A DNA stretch of 64,000 nt from Rhodopseudomonas palustris (GTDB taxonomy: Bacteria > Pseudomonadota > Alphaproteobacteria > Rhizobiales > Xanthobacteraceae): contig NZ_QYYD01000028.1 of NCBI RefSeq assembly GCF_003591005.1, positions 1 to 64,000 on the forward strand, in the 5' to 3' direction. Below, one piece after another: positions 19,805 to 30,005 of the stretch. The first letter of the stretch is position 1. The number at the start of each line of letters is the position of its first letter. The translations under genes were made by a program, and so were the position numbers. A model generated the notes under the pieces. That model was not told where the DNA came from. It saw only the letters and a list, made by a program, of their open reading frames with translations, and searched no databases.

Positions 19805-19846
19805 CGCGTGCGCGGCAAGTGCATCATCGGCGTGTCTTAAAATCAG

Positions 19847-19887
19847 TGTCATGACAATTGCCGGCGTGCCGCTAACCGGCCGTTAGC
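19847..19887 (+). promoter_or_regulatory. Palindromic sites upstream of the secretion operon
   Basis: TGTCATGACA (19847-19856) is a perfect 10-bp palindrome and GCTAAC-CGGCC-GTTAGC (19871-19887) an inverted repeat with 6-bp arms, both within 132 bp of the cargo gene start. They are candidate regulator sites; which protein binds them is unknown. Confidence 0.4.
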
Positions 19888-19978
19888 CAGGAACTCCGCG
19901 CGCATTCGCCGGCAGCGCAACCGGAAGAGGTGTTCCGCCCTTGAATTTCCACGCACAAACCGACGTGGAGAACAAGCA

Positions 19979-21736
19979 ATGAGCACGACAGACACCGGCA
20001 CTTCTCCGGACCGTATGAATGCGATGATGGGTTCGGCCGCGATGTTCGCCGAGCCGCAGGCTGCGTCCGAGCCCCAGGGCGGCAGCTTCGGGCAGTCCAG
20101 CGCGGACGACTCGCAGTCGACCGGCCAGCAGGCCAACGCCGATAACATGCAGAATATTCCCGGCGGCACCCTCGACCCCCGCCCGACCCAGCCGGCGAAT
20201 TCCGGCGCTGGACAGGCCGCCGCCCAGCCCGGCTCGGGCGCGTCGCCGGCCGCCGATGGCGGACAGGCCAGCCCCCCGCCGGAAGCGGCCGGCCCGTCGA
20301 CCGACACCCCCGCGCCCGGCGCTTCGGCTGATGGCGGATCGACCGCGGGCGGCGCCACCGACACGCCACCGGCCGACGCCTCGGCTTCGGCGGGTGCCGG
20401 CGGTCAGGGCTCGACCACCGCCAATGTCGATGGCAGCGCCTCCGCGGGCAACAGCGGCTCCTCGGCTGACGGCGGCGCCAGCAGCAGCATCACCGATCCG
20501 GTTGGCGTGAGCGGTCTGGTCGACAATTTGCTATCGCCGCTTGGCGGCGCCGTACCGCTGCATCTCGCCGGTCAGGGCGCCGTCACCCAGCCGGTGCTCG
20601 ATGTCGCCAACAGTGTGGTCCTGAACGTCCACAACGTGCTGGAATCGCTGTCCGACCAGACCGGCACCGCGCACATCGTGCACGGCATCACCGATCTGGG
20701 CGAAACCATCGGGCTCGGTCAGCTCGGCGCTGAGCCCGGGGCCGGTGGTAACAGCAACCTGCTGACCGATGTGCTCAACCTGCCGGGCGACGCGCTCAAC
20801 GGCGATCTCGGCAGTTCGATCGATCACATCGGCGCCGACCTGTCCAATGTGATCGATGCCACCGCCGGTCTCGGTGACGCCGTGCTCAATGGCTCCGATC
20901 CGCTCAATCCGATCCCCGAACTGATCCACAGCGTGGGGAGCGATCTGCAGTCCAACCCGCTGCTGACGCTTGGCGGGACCGATGGCGACGGCAGTAGCGG
21001 CCTGCTCAGCGGTGTGGTCGGCGACCTGTCGCATTCGTCGAGCGGCCATCTGGTCGATGTCGGCGTCGACGGCGTCGGCACGCCGCTCGGCAATGGTCTC
21101 GCGCTCGACCTGCTGTCGACGCCGGACGGCGCATCCTCGCCGATCGACGTCAGCGCTATCGATGTCGGCCCCACCGGTCCGCAATTGATCGACCTGACGC
21201 TCAACGGTGACTCGATCGGCGGATCGCAGGGCGGCGTGACCGACGGGCTCGGCAACGTCCTCAATCTGGACGGTGTCGGCCAGGATCTGACCAATGGCGC
21301 GCTGTTGTCGCTGAACGGCGGCAATAACGGCTCCGGGCTGCTCGGCGGTGACGCTCTGAACCTCAACGGCTCGTCGACCGGTCACCTCGCCGACGCCAAT
21401 GTCGACGGCACCGGCACGTCGCCGCTGGTGGTCGACGCGCTGGCGGAGCACGGCAGCGGCCCGCAATCGCCGGTCGACGTCAACGCTGTCGATGTCGGCC
21501 CGAACGGCCCGCAGGTCGCCGACGTCGGCGTCAACACCGACGCGCCTGCTCTGTCGCTGGCGCCGCTCGCGGGCGGCAGCGATGGACTGGTCGGTAGCAT
21601 CACCCAGGTGACCGGCATCGCCTCGACCGACGGCGCGCCGCTGTCCGACCTCGGCTCGGTCGAAGACGTCGCGTCGATCGCGCCGATCGGCGGCGATCAC
21701 GGCCTGCTGCATCTCAACGGCGCGCAGATCATCTGA
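19979..21736 (+). CDS. Large acidic low-complexity protein, probable type I secretion cargo
   Basis: 585 aa, no recognised family. The first 180 residues are Ala/Gly/Ser/Pro/Asp-rich with little order predicted; there is no Sec signal. From about 185 onward the sequence is rich in Leu/Asn/Gly/Asp with segments such as LLSPLGG, LNLPGDALNG and VLNGSDPLNPIPELIHSVGSDL. Two diverged copies of a roughly 60-residue module start near residues 353 (SSGHLVDVGVDG) and 464 (STGHLADANVDG), each with V/I-D-V-x-A-V/I-D-V-G-P. Cysteine is absent, as is usual for T1SS cargo. RTX nonapeptides are not seen. It lies directly upstream of a PrtD-type exporter and an HlyD adaptor, separated by a hairpin; cargo status is inferred from context. 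A GGAGAA ribosome site precedes the ATG. Confidence 0.7.
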   Translation: MSTTDTGTSPDRMNAMMGSAAMFAEPQAASEPQGGSFGQSSADDSQSTGQQANADNMQNIPGGTLDPRPTQPANSGAGQAAAQPGSGASPAADGGQASPPPEAAGPSTDTPAPGASADGGSTAGGATDTPPADASASAGAGGQGSTTANVDGSASAGNSGSSADGGASSSITDPVGVSGLVDNLLSPLGGAVPLHLAGQGAVTQPVLDVANSVVLNVHNVLESLSDQTGTAHIVHGITDLGETIGLGQLGAEPGAGGNSNLLTDVLNLPGDALNGDLGSSIDHIGADLSNVIDATAGLGDAVLNGSDPLNPIPELIHSVGSDLQSNPLLTLGGTDGDGSSGLLSGVVGDLSHSSSGHLVDVGVDGVGTPLGNGLALDLLSTPDGASSPIDVSAIDVGPTGPQLIDLTLNGDSIGGSQGGVTDGLGNVLNLDGVGQDLTNGALLSLNGGNNGSGLLGGDALNLNGSSTGHLADANVDGTGTSPLVVDALAEHGSGPQSPVDVNAVDVGPNGPQVADVGVNTDAPALSLAPLAGGSDGLVGSITQVTGIASTDGAPLSDLGSVEDVASIAPIGGDHGLLHLNGAQII

Positions 21737-21757
21737 GCCCGTCCGGCTGCGATCAAC

Positions 21758-21779
21758 GGCGCGGGATACGTCCCGCGCC
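21758..21779 (+). terminator. Attenuator-like hairpin between cargo and exporter genes
   Basis: 9-bp perfect stem GGCGCGGGA / TCCCGCGCC with a TACG tetraloop, followed by TTCTGCCT. It lies 22 bp after the cargo stop; the weak T-run suggests partial termination, giving more cargo than exporter mRNA. Confidence 0.65.
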
Positions 21780-21832
21780 TTCTGCCTCACCGTCTCTCAT
21801 AACCCGACAACAAGAAACACGAGACACCCCCG

Positions 21833-23635
21833 ATGATCGGCTCCCGGCTGCGGCTTTCGACGCTTCCTCCTGCGATTCGCGCCGCGCTGGCGTCGATCCG
21901 GCTCCCGCTCGTGGCGATCGTGGTCGCCAGCGCGCTGATCAACCTGCTGATGCTGGCCGGCCCGATCTTCATGCTGCAGGTCTATGATCGCGTGCTGCCG
22001 AGCCGCAGCCTGTCGACGCTGAGCGGCTTATTGCTGATCGTCGCGGTGCTGCTGATCATCCAGGGCGTGGTGGATTCGCTGCGCAGCCGGCTGCTGCACC
22101 GGATCAGCGAGGCGATCGACAGCGGGATCCGCGACGCCGCCTTCGACAGCACCCAGCATGCCGCCCTCACCCGCCGCGACGGCGATCCGCTGCAGACGCT
22201 GCGCGATCTCGACAGCGTCCGCGGCTTCATCGCCGGCAGCGGACTGATCGCGGTCTGCGACCTGCCGTGGACGCCGGTCTACATCCTGGTCTGCACGCTG
22301 TTTCATCCGCTGATGGGATTGGCGGTCGCCATCGGCGCGCTGGCGCTGTGCGCCATCACGGTCGCGACCGAGCTGTCGACCCGCAACCCGACCCGTGCAT
22401 TGGTCGGCCTCGCCGCATCGCGCCGCGCCGCCGGCGAGACCGCCGTGCATCATGCCGAAACGGTACGGGCGCTCGGCATCGGCGCGCGGATGCGGCAGAT
22501 CTGGACCGAGCGCAGCGACGCCTTCCTCGATGGCCAGCGCCGCGTCGCCGATCTCAATGGCGGCTTCGGCAGCGCCTCGCGCTTCCTGCGCACCGCGCTG
22601 CAATCCGGCATCTTGGCGCTCGGCGCCTATCTGGTGGTGCGGCAGGAGGCAACGCCGGGCGTGATGCTGGCGGCGACCATCCTGTCGGTGCGAGCGCTGG
22701 CGCCGATTGAACTGGCGATCGCTAATTGGCGTGGCTTCATCGCCAGCCGCGAAGCCTTTCAGCGGTTGTGCGCACAGCTCAACGCGATGCCGCAGTCCGC
22801 GGCGCTCACCGAACTGCCGCGGCCGCAGCGCTCGCTGCAGGTCAACAGCGTCAGCGTCACGGCGCTGCGCACCGAACGCCTGGTGGTCAACAATATCAGC
22901 TTCCAGCTCGCCGCCGGCAGCGCGGTGGCGATCATCGGGCCGAGCGGCTCGGGCAAATCCACTTTCGCGCGCGCGCTGGTCGGCATCGTGCCGGCGTTGC
23001 GCGGCGTGATCCGGATCGACGGCGCCGCCTTGGCCCAATGGGATCCGGCGCGTCTTGGCGAGGCGATCGGCTATCTGCCGCAGGACGTCGCGCTATTTGC
23101 CGGCACCGTGGCGCAGAACATCGCGCGGTTCGCGGCGACGCCGGATCACGCCCGGATCATCGCGGCGGCGCGCGAAGCAGGCGTGCACGACATGATCCTG
23201 CGGCTGCCGAACGGCTATGAGACCGAAGTCGGCGACGGCGGATCGATGCTGTCGGGCGGCCAGCGGCAGCGCGTCGCGCTGGCGCGCGCGCTGTATGGCG
23301 ATCCGTTTCTGGTGGTGCTCGACGAGCCCAACTCCAACCTCGACACCGAAGGCGAACAGGCTCTGCTGCAGGCGATCCGCCGGGTGCGTGCGCGCGGCGG
23401 CATCCTGGTGATCGTCGCACACCGGCCGACGCTGCTCACCGCGGTCGATCATCTCCTGGTGCTGAACGCCGGCCAGATGCAGGCATTCGGCCGCACCGAG
23501 GCGGTGCTGCCGTTGCTGGCGCCGAAGCAGCCGGCCGCTTCTGTGGCGAAGCCCGCTCCCGAAAAGCCTGCTGCGGCCAAACCCGCGGCGCCCAAACGCA
23601 GGCGTACGCCTGCTGCCGCGGGAGCGAGCACATGA
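21833..23635 (+). CDS. Type I secretion ABC permease/ATPase, PrtD family
   Basis: 600 aa: an N-terminal transmembrane domain with about six helices (first near residues 25-50) without a C39 peptidase domain, then a nucleotide-binding domain with Walker A GPSGSGKS (369-376), signature LSGGQRQRVALARAL (from 473) and Walker B LVVLDEP (from 493). The P-N-S-N-L-D D-loop and EAVLPLLAP end are typical of PrtD/AprD exporters. A Pro/Ala/Lys-rich tail of about 40 residues follows the ATPase. It would export the preceding cargo together with the HlyD adaptor whose ATG overlaps its stop (ATGA). No TolC-like outer-membrane gene is in the window. Confidence 0.93.
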   Translation: MIGSRLRLSTLPPAIRAALASIRLPLVAIVVASALINLLMLAGPIFMLQVYDRVLPSRSLSTLSGLLLIVAVLLIIQGVVDSLRSRLLHRISEAIDSGIRDAAFDSTQHAALTRRDGDPLQTLRDLDSVRGFIAGSGLIAVCDLPWTPVYILVCTLFHPLMGLAVAIGALALCAITVATELSTRNPTRALVGLAASRRAAGETAVHHAETVRALGIGARMRQIWTERSDAFLDGQRRVADLNGGFGSASRFLRTALQSGILALGAYLVVRQEATPGVMLAATILSVRALAPIELAIANWRGFIASREAFQRLCAQLNAMPQSAALTELPRPQRSLQVNSVSVTALRTERLVVNNISFQLAAGSAVAIIGPSGSGKSTFARALVGIVPALRGVIRIDGAALAQWDPARLGEAIGYLPQDVALFAGTVAQNIARFAATPDHARIIAAAREAGVHDMILRLPNGYETEVGDGGSMLSGGQRQRVALARALYGDPFLVVLDEPNSNLDTEGEQALLQAIRRVRARGGILVIVAHRPTLLTAVDHLLVLNAGQMQAFGRTEAVLPLLAPKQPAASVAKPAPEKPAAAKPAAPKRRRTPAAAGAST

Positions 23636-24924
23636 CCACCCCGTCGCATTCGATCCGCCAGCATATCATCGCGGTCGCCATCGCGGCCGGATTTATGGTG
23701 GTGAGCATCGGCGTGATGAGCGCCGCCACCGAAATGGCGGGCGCGGTGATCGCGTCGGGCCAGCTGGTGGTGCAGTCGGAAGTGAAGAAGGTGCAGCATC
23801 CAACCGGTGGCGTGGTGAAGGACTTGCTGATCGGCAACGGCAGCCGGGTCAAAGGCGGCGACGTCGTGCTGCGGATGGACGAGACCGTCGCGCGCGCCAA
23901 TCTGGCCGCCGTCGACAAGGCCCGCTGGGAGCTTGAAGCCCGGCAGGCGCGGCTGCAGGCCGAGCGCGACAGCAGCGACGACGTGCAGTTTCCCGAACTC
24001 CTCACCGAACAGACCGACCCGACCGCGGCTGCGATCGTCGCCGGCGAGCGCAGGTTCTTCCATCTGCGCCGCGACGCTGCCGAGGGCCAGAAGCGGCAGC
24101 TGCGCGAACAGATCGTGCAGCTCACCGAACAGATTGCCGGCCTCGGCGATCAGCTCACCGCCAAGAAGCAGGAAACCGATTTTCTCGACAAGGAGCTCGG
24201 CGGCGTACAGCAGCTGTGGGATCAGCGGCTGGTGTCGATCAACCGGCTGACCTCGCTGCAGCGCGATTCGGCGCGGCTGCTCGGCGAACGCGGCCAGCTC
24301 ACCGCCTCGATCGCGCAGGCCAAGGGCAAGATTTCGGAGACCGAGCTGAAGATCCTTCAGATCGATCAGGATTTCCGCAGCGACGTCGCCAGGGAGCTCG
24401 CCGAAGTCCGCGCCAAACTATCAGAGACGGTCGAAAAGCAGGTCGCGGCGCGCGACGCCGCCGACAAGCTCGAACTGCGCTCGCCGCAGGACGGGCTGGT
24501 GCACGATCTGACGGTGCATACCAAAGGCGGCGTGATCGGCGCCGGCGAAACCATCATGACGATCGTGCCGGATCAGGATCAGCTGCTGGTCGAGACCCAC
24601 ATCGCGCCGCAGGACATCGATCAGATCCGCATCGGCCAGACCGCGATGCTGCGCTTCACCAATTTCAACCAGCGCACCACGCCGGAGATCGACGGCGAAG
24701 TCATGCGGATCGGCGCCGACGTCTCACGCGACGACAAGGCCGGCGCGAGCTATTTCGTCGTCCGCATCGCGATCCCGCAGGATCAGATCGCCCAGCTCGG
24801 CAAGACCCACCTGATGCCCGGTATGCCGGTCGAAGTCTTCGTCCGCACCGCCGAGCGCACCATGCTGTCGTATCTGATGAAGCCGCTCGCCGACCAGATG
24901 CAGCGGGCATTCAGGGAGAAGTAA
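23632..24924 (+). CDS. HlyD-family periplasmic adaptor of type I secretion
   Basis: 430 aa. N-terminal membrane helix (about 13-35), lipoyl half-motif (GQLVVQSEVKKVQHPTGGVVKDLLIGNGSRVKGGDVVLRMD), a long coiled-coil hairpin (about 85-275, many Gln/Glu/Lys), the second lipoyl half (LRSPQDGLVHDLTVHTKGGVIGAGETIMTIVP) and the C-terminal beta-barrel and GMPVEVFVRTAERTMLSYLMKPL end. It links the ABC exporter to an outer-membrane TolC-type channel. Start codon overlaps the exporter stop, so the two are translated together. Confidence 0.94.
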   Translation: MTTPSHSIRQHIIAVAIAAGFMVVSIGVMSAATEMAGAVIASGQLVVQSEVKKVQHPTGGVVKDLLIGNGSRVKGGDVVLRMDETVARANLAAVDKARWELEARQARLQAERDSSDDVQFPELLTEQTDPTAAAIVAGERRFFHLRRDAAEGQKRQLREQIVQLTEQIAGLGDQLTAKKQETDFLDKELGGVQQLWDQRLVSINRLTSLQRDSARLLGERGQLTASIAQAKGKISETELKILQIDQDFRSDVARELAEVRAKLSETVEKQVAARDAADKLELRSPQDGLVHDLTVHTKGGVIGAGETIMTIVPDQDQLLVETHIAPQDIDQIRIGQTAMLRFTNFNQRTTPEIDGEVMRIGADVSRDDKAGASYFVVRIAIPQDQIAQLGKTHLMPGMPVEVFVRTAERTMLSYLMKPLADQMQRAFREK

Positions 24925-24940
24925 TTACTCGAGGGGAAAG

Positions 24941-25485
24941 GAAGGCGAGCCGAGCACGGCGCACCTTCCCCGCTTGCGGGGGAGGTCGACGCGCGAAGCG
25001 CGGCGGGTGAGGGCTCTCCTCTCCGCGAGTCGCTGAGTCAGCGGCTGGGGCGCCCTCACCCCAACCCTCTCCCGCAAGCGGGAGAGGGAGCGCGCTGCGC
25101 CGCGGGGCGGGCGGTCGTTATGGAAGGGGAAGGCGAGCCGAGCACAGCGCACCTCCCCCGCTTGCGGGGGAGGTCGGATCGCGGAGCGATCCGGGTGAGG
25201 GCTCTCCGCTCCGCGAATCGCTGAGTCAGCGGCTGGGGCGCCCTCACCCCAACCCTCTCCCGCAGGCGGGAGAGGGAGCTCGCTGCGGCGTGGGGCGGGC
25301 GGTCGTTATGGAAGGGGAAGGCGAGCCGAGCACAGCGCACCTCCCCCGCTTGCGGGGGAGGTCGGATCGCGGAGCGATCCGGGTGAGGGCTCTCCGCTCC
25401 GCGAATCGCTGAGTCAGCGGCTGGGGCGCCCTCACCCCAACCCTCTCCCGCAGGCGGGAGAGGGAGCGCGCTGCGGCGTGGGGCG
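24941..25485. repeat. Tandem array of three family C repeats, about 188-bp period
   Basis: Three near-identical copies lie head to tail. Each copy reads: GCGAGCCGAGCACGGCGCAC, CCTCCCCCGCTTGCGGGGGA palindrome, GATCGCGGAGCGATCC palindrome, CTCCGCGAATCGCTGAGTCA, CCCTCACCCCAACCCTCTCC, then a CCCGCAGGCGGG hairpin. Copies 2 and 3 are almost identical, copy 1 slightly diverged. Together with flanks this fills the 600-bp gap between the HlyD gene and fadB. Open frames inside are repeat translations, not genes. Confidence 0.9.
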
Positions 25486-25520
25486 ACGACCTCATTTCAG
25501 CAAGGAAGGACGGAGCGCCC

Positions 25521-27737
25521 TTACGCCGCCGCCTGCTTCTTCGGGGCGAAGCGGTGGTAGAAGGTGTCGCCGATCTTGGCCATGTCTTCGAGCAGCTTGG
25601 GCGGGGTGAAGCGGGAGCCGTATTTGCCCTCGAGCTTGTGACAGAGCGCGACGAACTCCTTGGTGCCCATGAAGTCGATGTAGCTCAGCGTGCCGCCGGT
25701 GAACGGCGCGAAGCCGAAGCCGAGGATCGAGCCGACATCGGCCTCGCGCGGATCGACGATGACGTTGTCCTCGACCGTGCGGGCGGCTTCGACGGCCTGC
25801 ACCGCCAGGAAGCGCTGCTTGAGCTCCTCGACATCGATCGTGTCCGGGTCAAGGTGCTTCGGCTGCAGCGCCGCGATGCCGTCCCACAGGCTCTTCTGGC
25901 CCTTGCCCTTCTCCGGATAGACGTAGAAGCCCTTGCCGTTCTTGCGGCCGAACCGGCCCTGCTTTTCGACCAGCTCGACCATCAGCTTCTTCTGCTGCTG
26001 ATCGACCGCCTGTTCGCCGAGATCGGCTTCGGTCGCCTTCATGATCTTGAGAATCAGATCGAGCGCCACTTCGTCGGCCAGCGACAGCGGGCCGACCGGC
26101 ATGCCGGCCATCTTGGCGGCGGTTTCGATCATCGGCGCCGGGACGCCTTCCATCAGCATCTCGAGGCCTTCGGCGGTGAAGCGCAGCACGCAGCGGTTGG
26201 CGAAGAAGCCGCGCGAGTCGTTGACCACAATCGGGGTCTTGCCGATCTGGCGGGTGTAGTCGAGCGCAGCCGCCAGCGTCGCGTCGGCGGTGTTGTTACC
26301 GAGGATCACTTCGACCAGCATCATCTTCTCGACCGGCGAGAAGAAGTGGATGCCGATGAACTTCGACTGATCCTTGAATTCTTCGGCCAGCGAGTTGATC
26401 GGCAGCGTCGAGGTGTTGGAGGCGAAGATCGCGCCTTCCTTCAGCAGCGGCTGTGCCTTGGCGTAGGTTTCGGCCTTGACCTTGCGATCCTCGAACACCG
26501 CTTCGATGACCAGATCGGCATCCGAGATCGCGTTGAAGTCGGCCGTCGCGGTGATGCGCGACATCAGTGCCTCGGCGTCGGCCGGCTTGGCGCGGCCCTT
26601 CTTGATCAGCCCGTCGATCACCGACTGGCAGTGTGCCTTGCCCTTGTCGGCGCTTTCCTGGTCGCGGTCGATCAGCACCACCTCGATGCCGGCTTTCGCC
26701 GAGACGTAGCCGACGCTGGCGCCCATGAAGCCGGCGCCGATGATGGCGAGCTTCTTGACCTTGGTGGGCGGCACGCCCTGCGGACGGCGCGCGCCCTTGT
26801 TGAGCTCCTGCATCGACAGGAACAGGCTGCGGATCATCGCCGCGGCTTCCTTGGTCTGCAGCACATGAGCGAAGTAGCGCGACTCGATCCGCAGCGCGAC
26901 GTCCATCGGCACCAGCAGGCCCTCATAGACGCAGCTCATGATGGCGCGAGCGGCCGGATAGTTGTCGTAGGTCTCGCGGCGATAGATGGCGTTGCCGGCC
27001 GGGAACATCATCATGCCCTGCTTGGAGAACACCGGGCCGCCGGGCAGCTTGAAGCCCTTCTCGTCCCACGGCGCCACCGCCTTGCCGCCGTTCTTGATCC
27101 ACGCCTTGGCGGTGTCGATCAATTGATCTGCCGGCACCACGGCGTCGACCAGCTTCAGCGCCTTGGCCTTGTCGAGCTTGAGCTGATCGCCCTTGAGCAG
27201 GATGGTCATCGCTTCCTGCGGATTGACGATGCGCGGAATCCGCTGGGTGCCGCCGCCGCCCGGGAACAGGCCGACCTTGATCTCGGGCAGGCCGAGACGC
27301 GTCTTCGGATTGTCGGCCGCGACGCGGTAGTGACAGGCCAGCGTGACTTCGAAGCCGCCGCCGAGCGCCATGCCGTTGATCGCCGCGACCCACGGCTTGC
27401 CGCCGGTCTCGATGCCGCGCAGGATCTGCGACAGCTTGCGGCTCTCGTCGAACAGCATCTGCTGCGCGGCTTCCTCGCCCTTGTCCTTCTTGAGCTGGGC
27501 GAACTGCTTGGTCATCGCCTCCAGCATCGACAGGTCGGCGCCGGCGCAGAACGCGTCCTTGGCCGAAGTAATCACCACGCCCTTGACGGCCGCGTCCTTG
27601 GCGGTCGCGTCCGCGATCGCGGCGAGTTCCTCGATGGTCTTGGTATCGAGCACGTTCATCGACTTGCCGGGCAGGTCCCAGGTAACCAGCGCGATGCCGT
27701 CGGCGTCGGTCTCGATCTTGAAGTTGCTGTAGCTCAT
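25521..27737 (-). CDS. fadB: Fatty-acid oxidation complex alpha subunit (enoyl-CoA hydratase / 3-hydroxyacyl-CoA dehydrogenase)
   Basis: 738 aa bifunctional enzyme. Residues about 1-200 form the crotonase domain (oxyanion segments SAKDAFCAGADLSML and NGMALGGGFEVTLACHYRVA, catalytic Glu in LGLPEIKVGLFPGGGGTQR). From about 330 comes the Rossmann domain (IIGAGFMGASVGYVSAKAG) and the 3HCDH C-terminal domain with the catalytic His in FIGIHFFSPVEKM and FFANRC. It hydrates trans-2-enoyl-CoA and oxidises the L-3-hydroxyacyl-CoA with NAD+. GGAG precedes the ATG. The thiolase and acyl-CoA dehydrogenase genes lie 1-4 kb upstream on the same strand. Confidence 0.96.
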   Translation of the reverse strand: MSYSNFKIETDADGIALVTWDLPGKSMNVLDTKTIEELAAIADATAKDAAVKGVVITSAKDAFCAGADLSMLEAMTKQFAQLKKDKGEEAAQQMLFDESRKLSQILRGIETGGKPWVAAINGMALGGGFEVTLACHYRVAADNPKTRLGLPEIKVGLFPGGGGTQRIPRIVNPQEAMTILLKGDQLKLDKAKALKLVDAVVPADQLIDTAKAWIKNGGKAVAPWDEKGFKLPGGPVFSKQGMMMFPAGNAIYRRETYDNYPAARAIMSCVYEGLLVPMDVALRIESRYFAHVLQTKEAAAMIRSLFLSMQELNKGARRPQGVPPTKVKKLAIIGAGFMGASVGYVSAKAGIEVVLIDRDQESADKGKAHCQSVIDGLIKKGRAKPADAEALMSRITATADFNAISDADLVIEAVFEDRKVKAETYAKAQPLLKEGAIFASNTSTLPINSLAEEFKDQSKFIGIHFFSPVEKMMLVEVILGNNTADATLAAALDYTRQIGKTPIVVNDSRGFFANRCVLRFTAEGLEMLMEGVPAPMIETAAKMAGMPVGPLSLADEVALDLILKIMKATEADLGEQAVDQQQKKLMVELVEKQGRFGRKNGKGFYVYPEKGKGQKSLWDGIAALQPKHLDPDTIDVEELKQRFLAVQAVEAARTVEDNVIVDPREADVGSILGFGFAPFTGGTLSYIDFMGTKEFVALCHKLEGKYGSRFTPPKLLEDMAKIGDTFYHRFAPKKQAAA

Positions 27738-27842
27738 CGCTGTGTGCTCCGGTTCGAACTAATTAGCTAAACGTTGCTTAAGGGTCTGATTGTAGGGTCC
27801 GGTTTTTCGTGCGTTGCGCGCGACAGCAAAACTGGAGGCCTT

Positions 27843-28616
27843 ATGAGTTCCGCTTGCGCCGGATGCCACGACGGCATCGCGGTTCCGTTCGAGATGAAGA
27901 TGGCTTTTCAGCCGATCGTCGACCTGTCGGCGCAGCGGGTGTGGGGTTACGAAGCGCTGGTGCGCGGGCCGAACGGTGAGCCCGCCGGCATGATCCTGTC
28001 GCAGGTCACCGACGAGATGCGCTACCGTTTCGATCAGGCTGCGCGCGTGCTGGCGATCGAAACCGCCGGCAAGCTGTTCACCGATTCCTCCACGCGGCTG
28101 TCGATCAACTTCATGCCGAACGCCGTGTACGAGCCGAACGCCTGCATTCAGAAGTCGCTCGCCGCCGCCAAGCGCGCCCAGTTCCCGCACCGGAACCTGA
28201 TGTTCGAGTTCACCGAGAACGAGCGCATGCTCGACGTGGCGCACGTCAACCGCATCATTGAGGCCTATCGCGCGCTCGGCTTCATGACCGCGCTCGACGA
28301 TTTCGGCGCCGGCTACGCGGGGCTCGGCCTGCTGGCCAAGCTGCAGCCCGACTTGATCAAGATCGACATGGACGTGCTGCGCGACATTCACCTCAGCCGC
28401 GCCAAACAGGCGATCATCGCCGGCATCGTCGGCATCGCCCGCGAACTCGACATCCGCGTGCTGGCGGAAGGCGTCGAGAACGAACAGGAATGCACCGTGC
28501 TGCGCGCCGCCGGGATCTCGCTGTTCCAGGGTTACCATTTCGCCAAACCCGCCTTGATGGCTCTGCCCGAGGTGCCGATGCTGACGTCCAAAATCGACGT
28601 CAGAGCGGCTGTGTAG
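27843..28616 (+). CDS. EAL-domain cyclic-di-GMP phosphodiesterase
   Basis: 257 aa from the ATG at 27843, chosen for the GGAGG upstream. A single EAL domain after a short N-terminus with a Cys pair (CAGCHDG). Catalytic landmarks are all visible: YEALVRG (EAL), INFMPNA (Asn), FEFTENE (Glu), ALDDFGAGYAGL (two Asp), LIKIDMD (Lys), LAEGVENEQE (Glu) and LFQGYHFAKP (Gln), so hydrolysis of c-di-GMP to pGpG is likely. No sensor domain is attached; input may come from a partner or the N-terminal Cys pair. It is divergent from fadB and lies inside a beta-oxidation cluster. Confidence 0.93.
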   Translation: MSSACAGCHDGIAVPFEMKMAFQPIVDLSAQRVWGYEALVRGPNGEPAGMILSQVTDEMRYRFDQAARVLAIETAGKLFTDSSTRLSINFMPNAVYEPNACIQKSLAAAKRAQFPHRNLMFEFTENERMLDVAHVNRIIEAYRALGFMTALDDFGAGYAGLGLLAKLQPDLIKIDMDVLRDIHLSRAKQAIIAGIVGIARELDIRVLAEGVENEQECTVLRAAGISLFQGYHFAKPALMALPEVPMLTSKIDVRAAV

Positions 28617-28627
28617 TTCGCGTAGCC

Positions 28628-28722
28628 CGTAGGGTGGGTTAGGCGCTCTTGCGCCGTAACCCACCGATCGCGCACGGGGATGGAATGGTGGGTTACGCGC
28701 CTTCGGCGCTAACCCACCCTAC
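28628..28722. repeat. Variant family D palindromic repeat
   Basis: Arms GTAGGGTGGGTTA / TAACCCACCCTAC with inner arms GGCGCTCTTGCGCC and GCGCCTTCGGCGC. Same plan as family D but with GGTGGGTTA in place of GGATGGGTTG. It lies in the convergent gap between the EAL and thiolase genes, and probably serves as a terminator for both. Confidence 0.85.
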
Positions 28723-28732
28723 AAGGACAGGC

Positions 28733-29941
<1,209 letters not shown>

Positions 29942-30005
29942 GGGGTCTCTCCCGTTTCGGTCCGCGCTCAGAGTGCCGGACGAATTACACAATCGAATGC
30001 TGATC

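Noticed and set aside
19979-21736. RTX toxin or adhesin
   Set aside because: I looked for GGxGxDxxx nonapeptides and found none; the Gly/Asp richness is of a different pattern.
24941-25485. Possible CRISPR array
   Set aside because: The period (about 188 bp) is far too long, copies are identical throughout with no variable spacers, and no cas gene is near.
24925-25495. Three similar short minus-strand frames starting MRCARLAFP or similar
   Set aside because: They are translations of the tandem family C repeat units; their sameness comes from the DNA repeat, not from a protein family.
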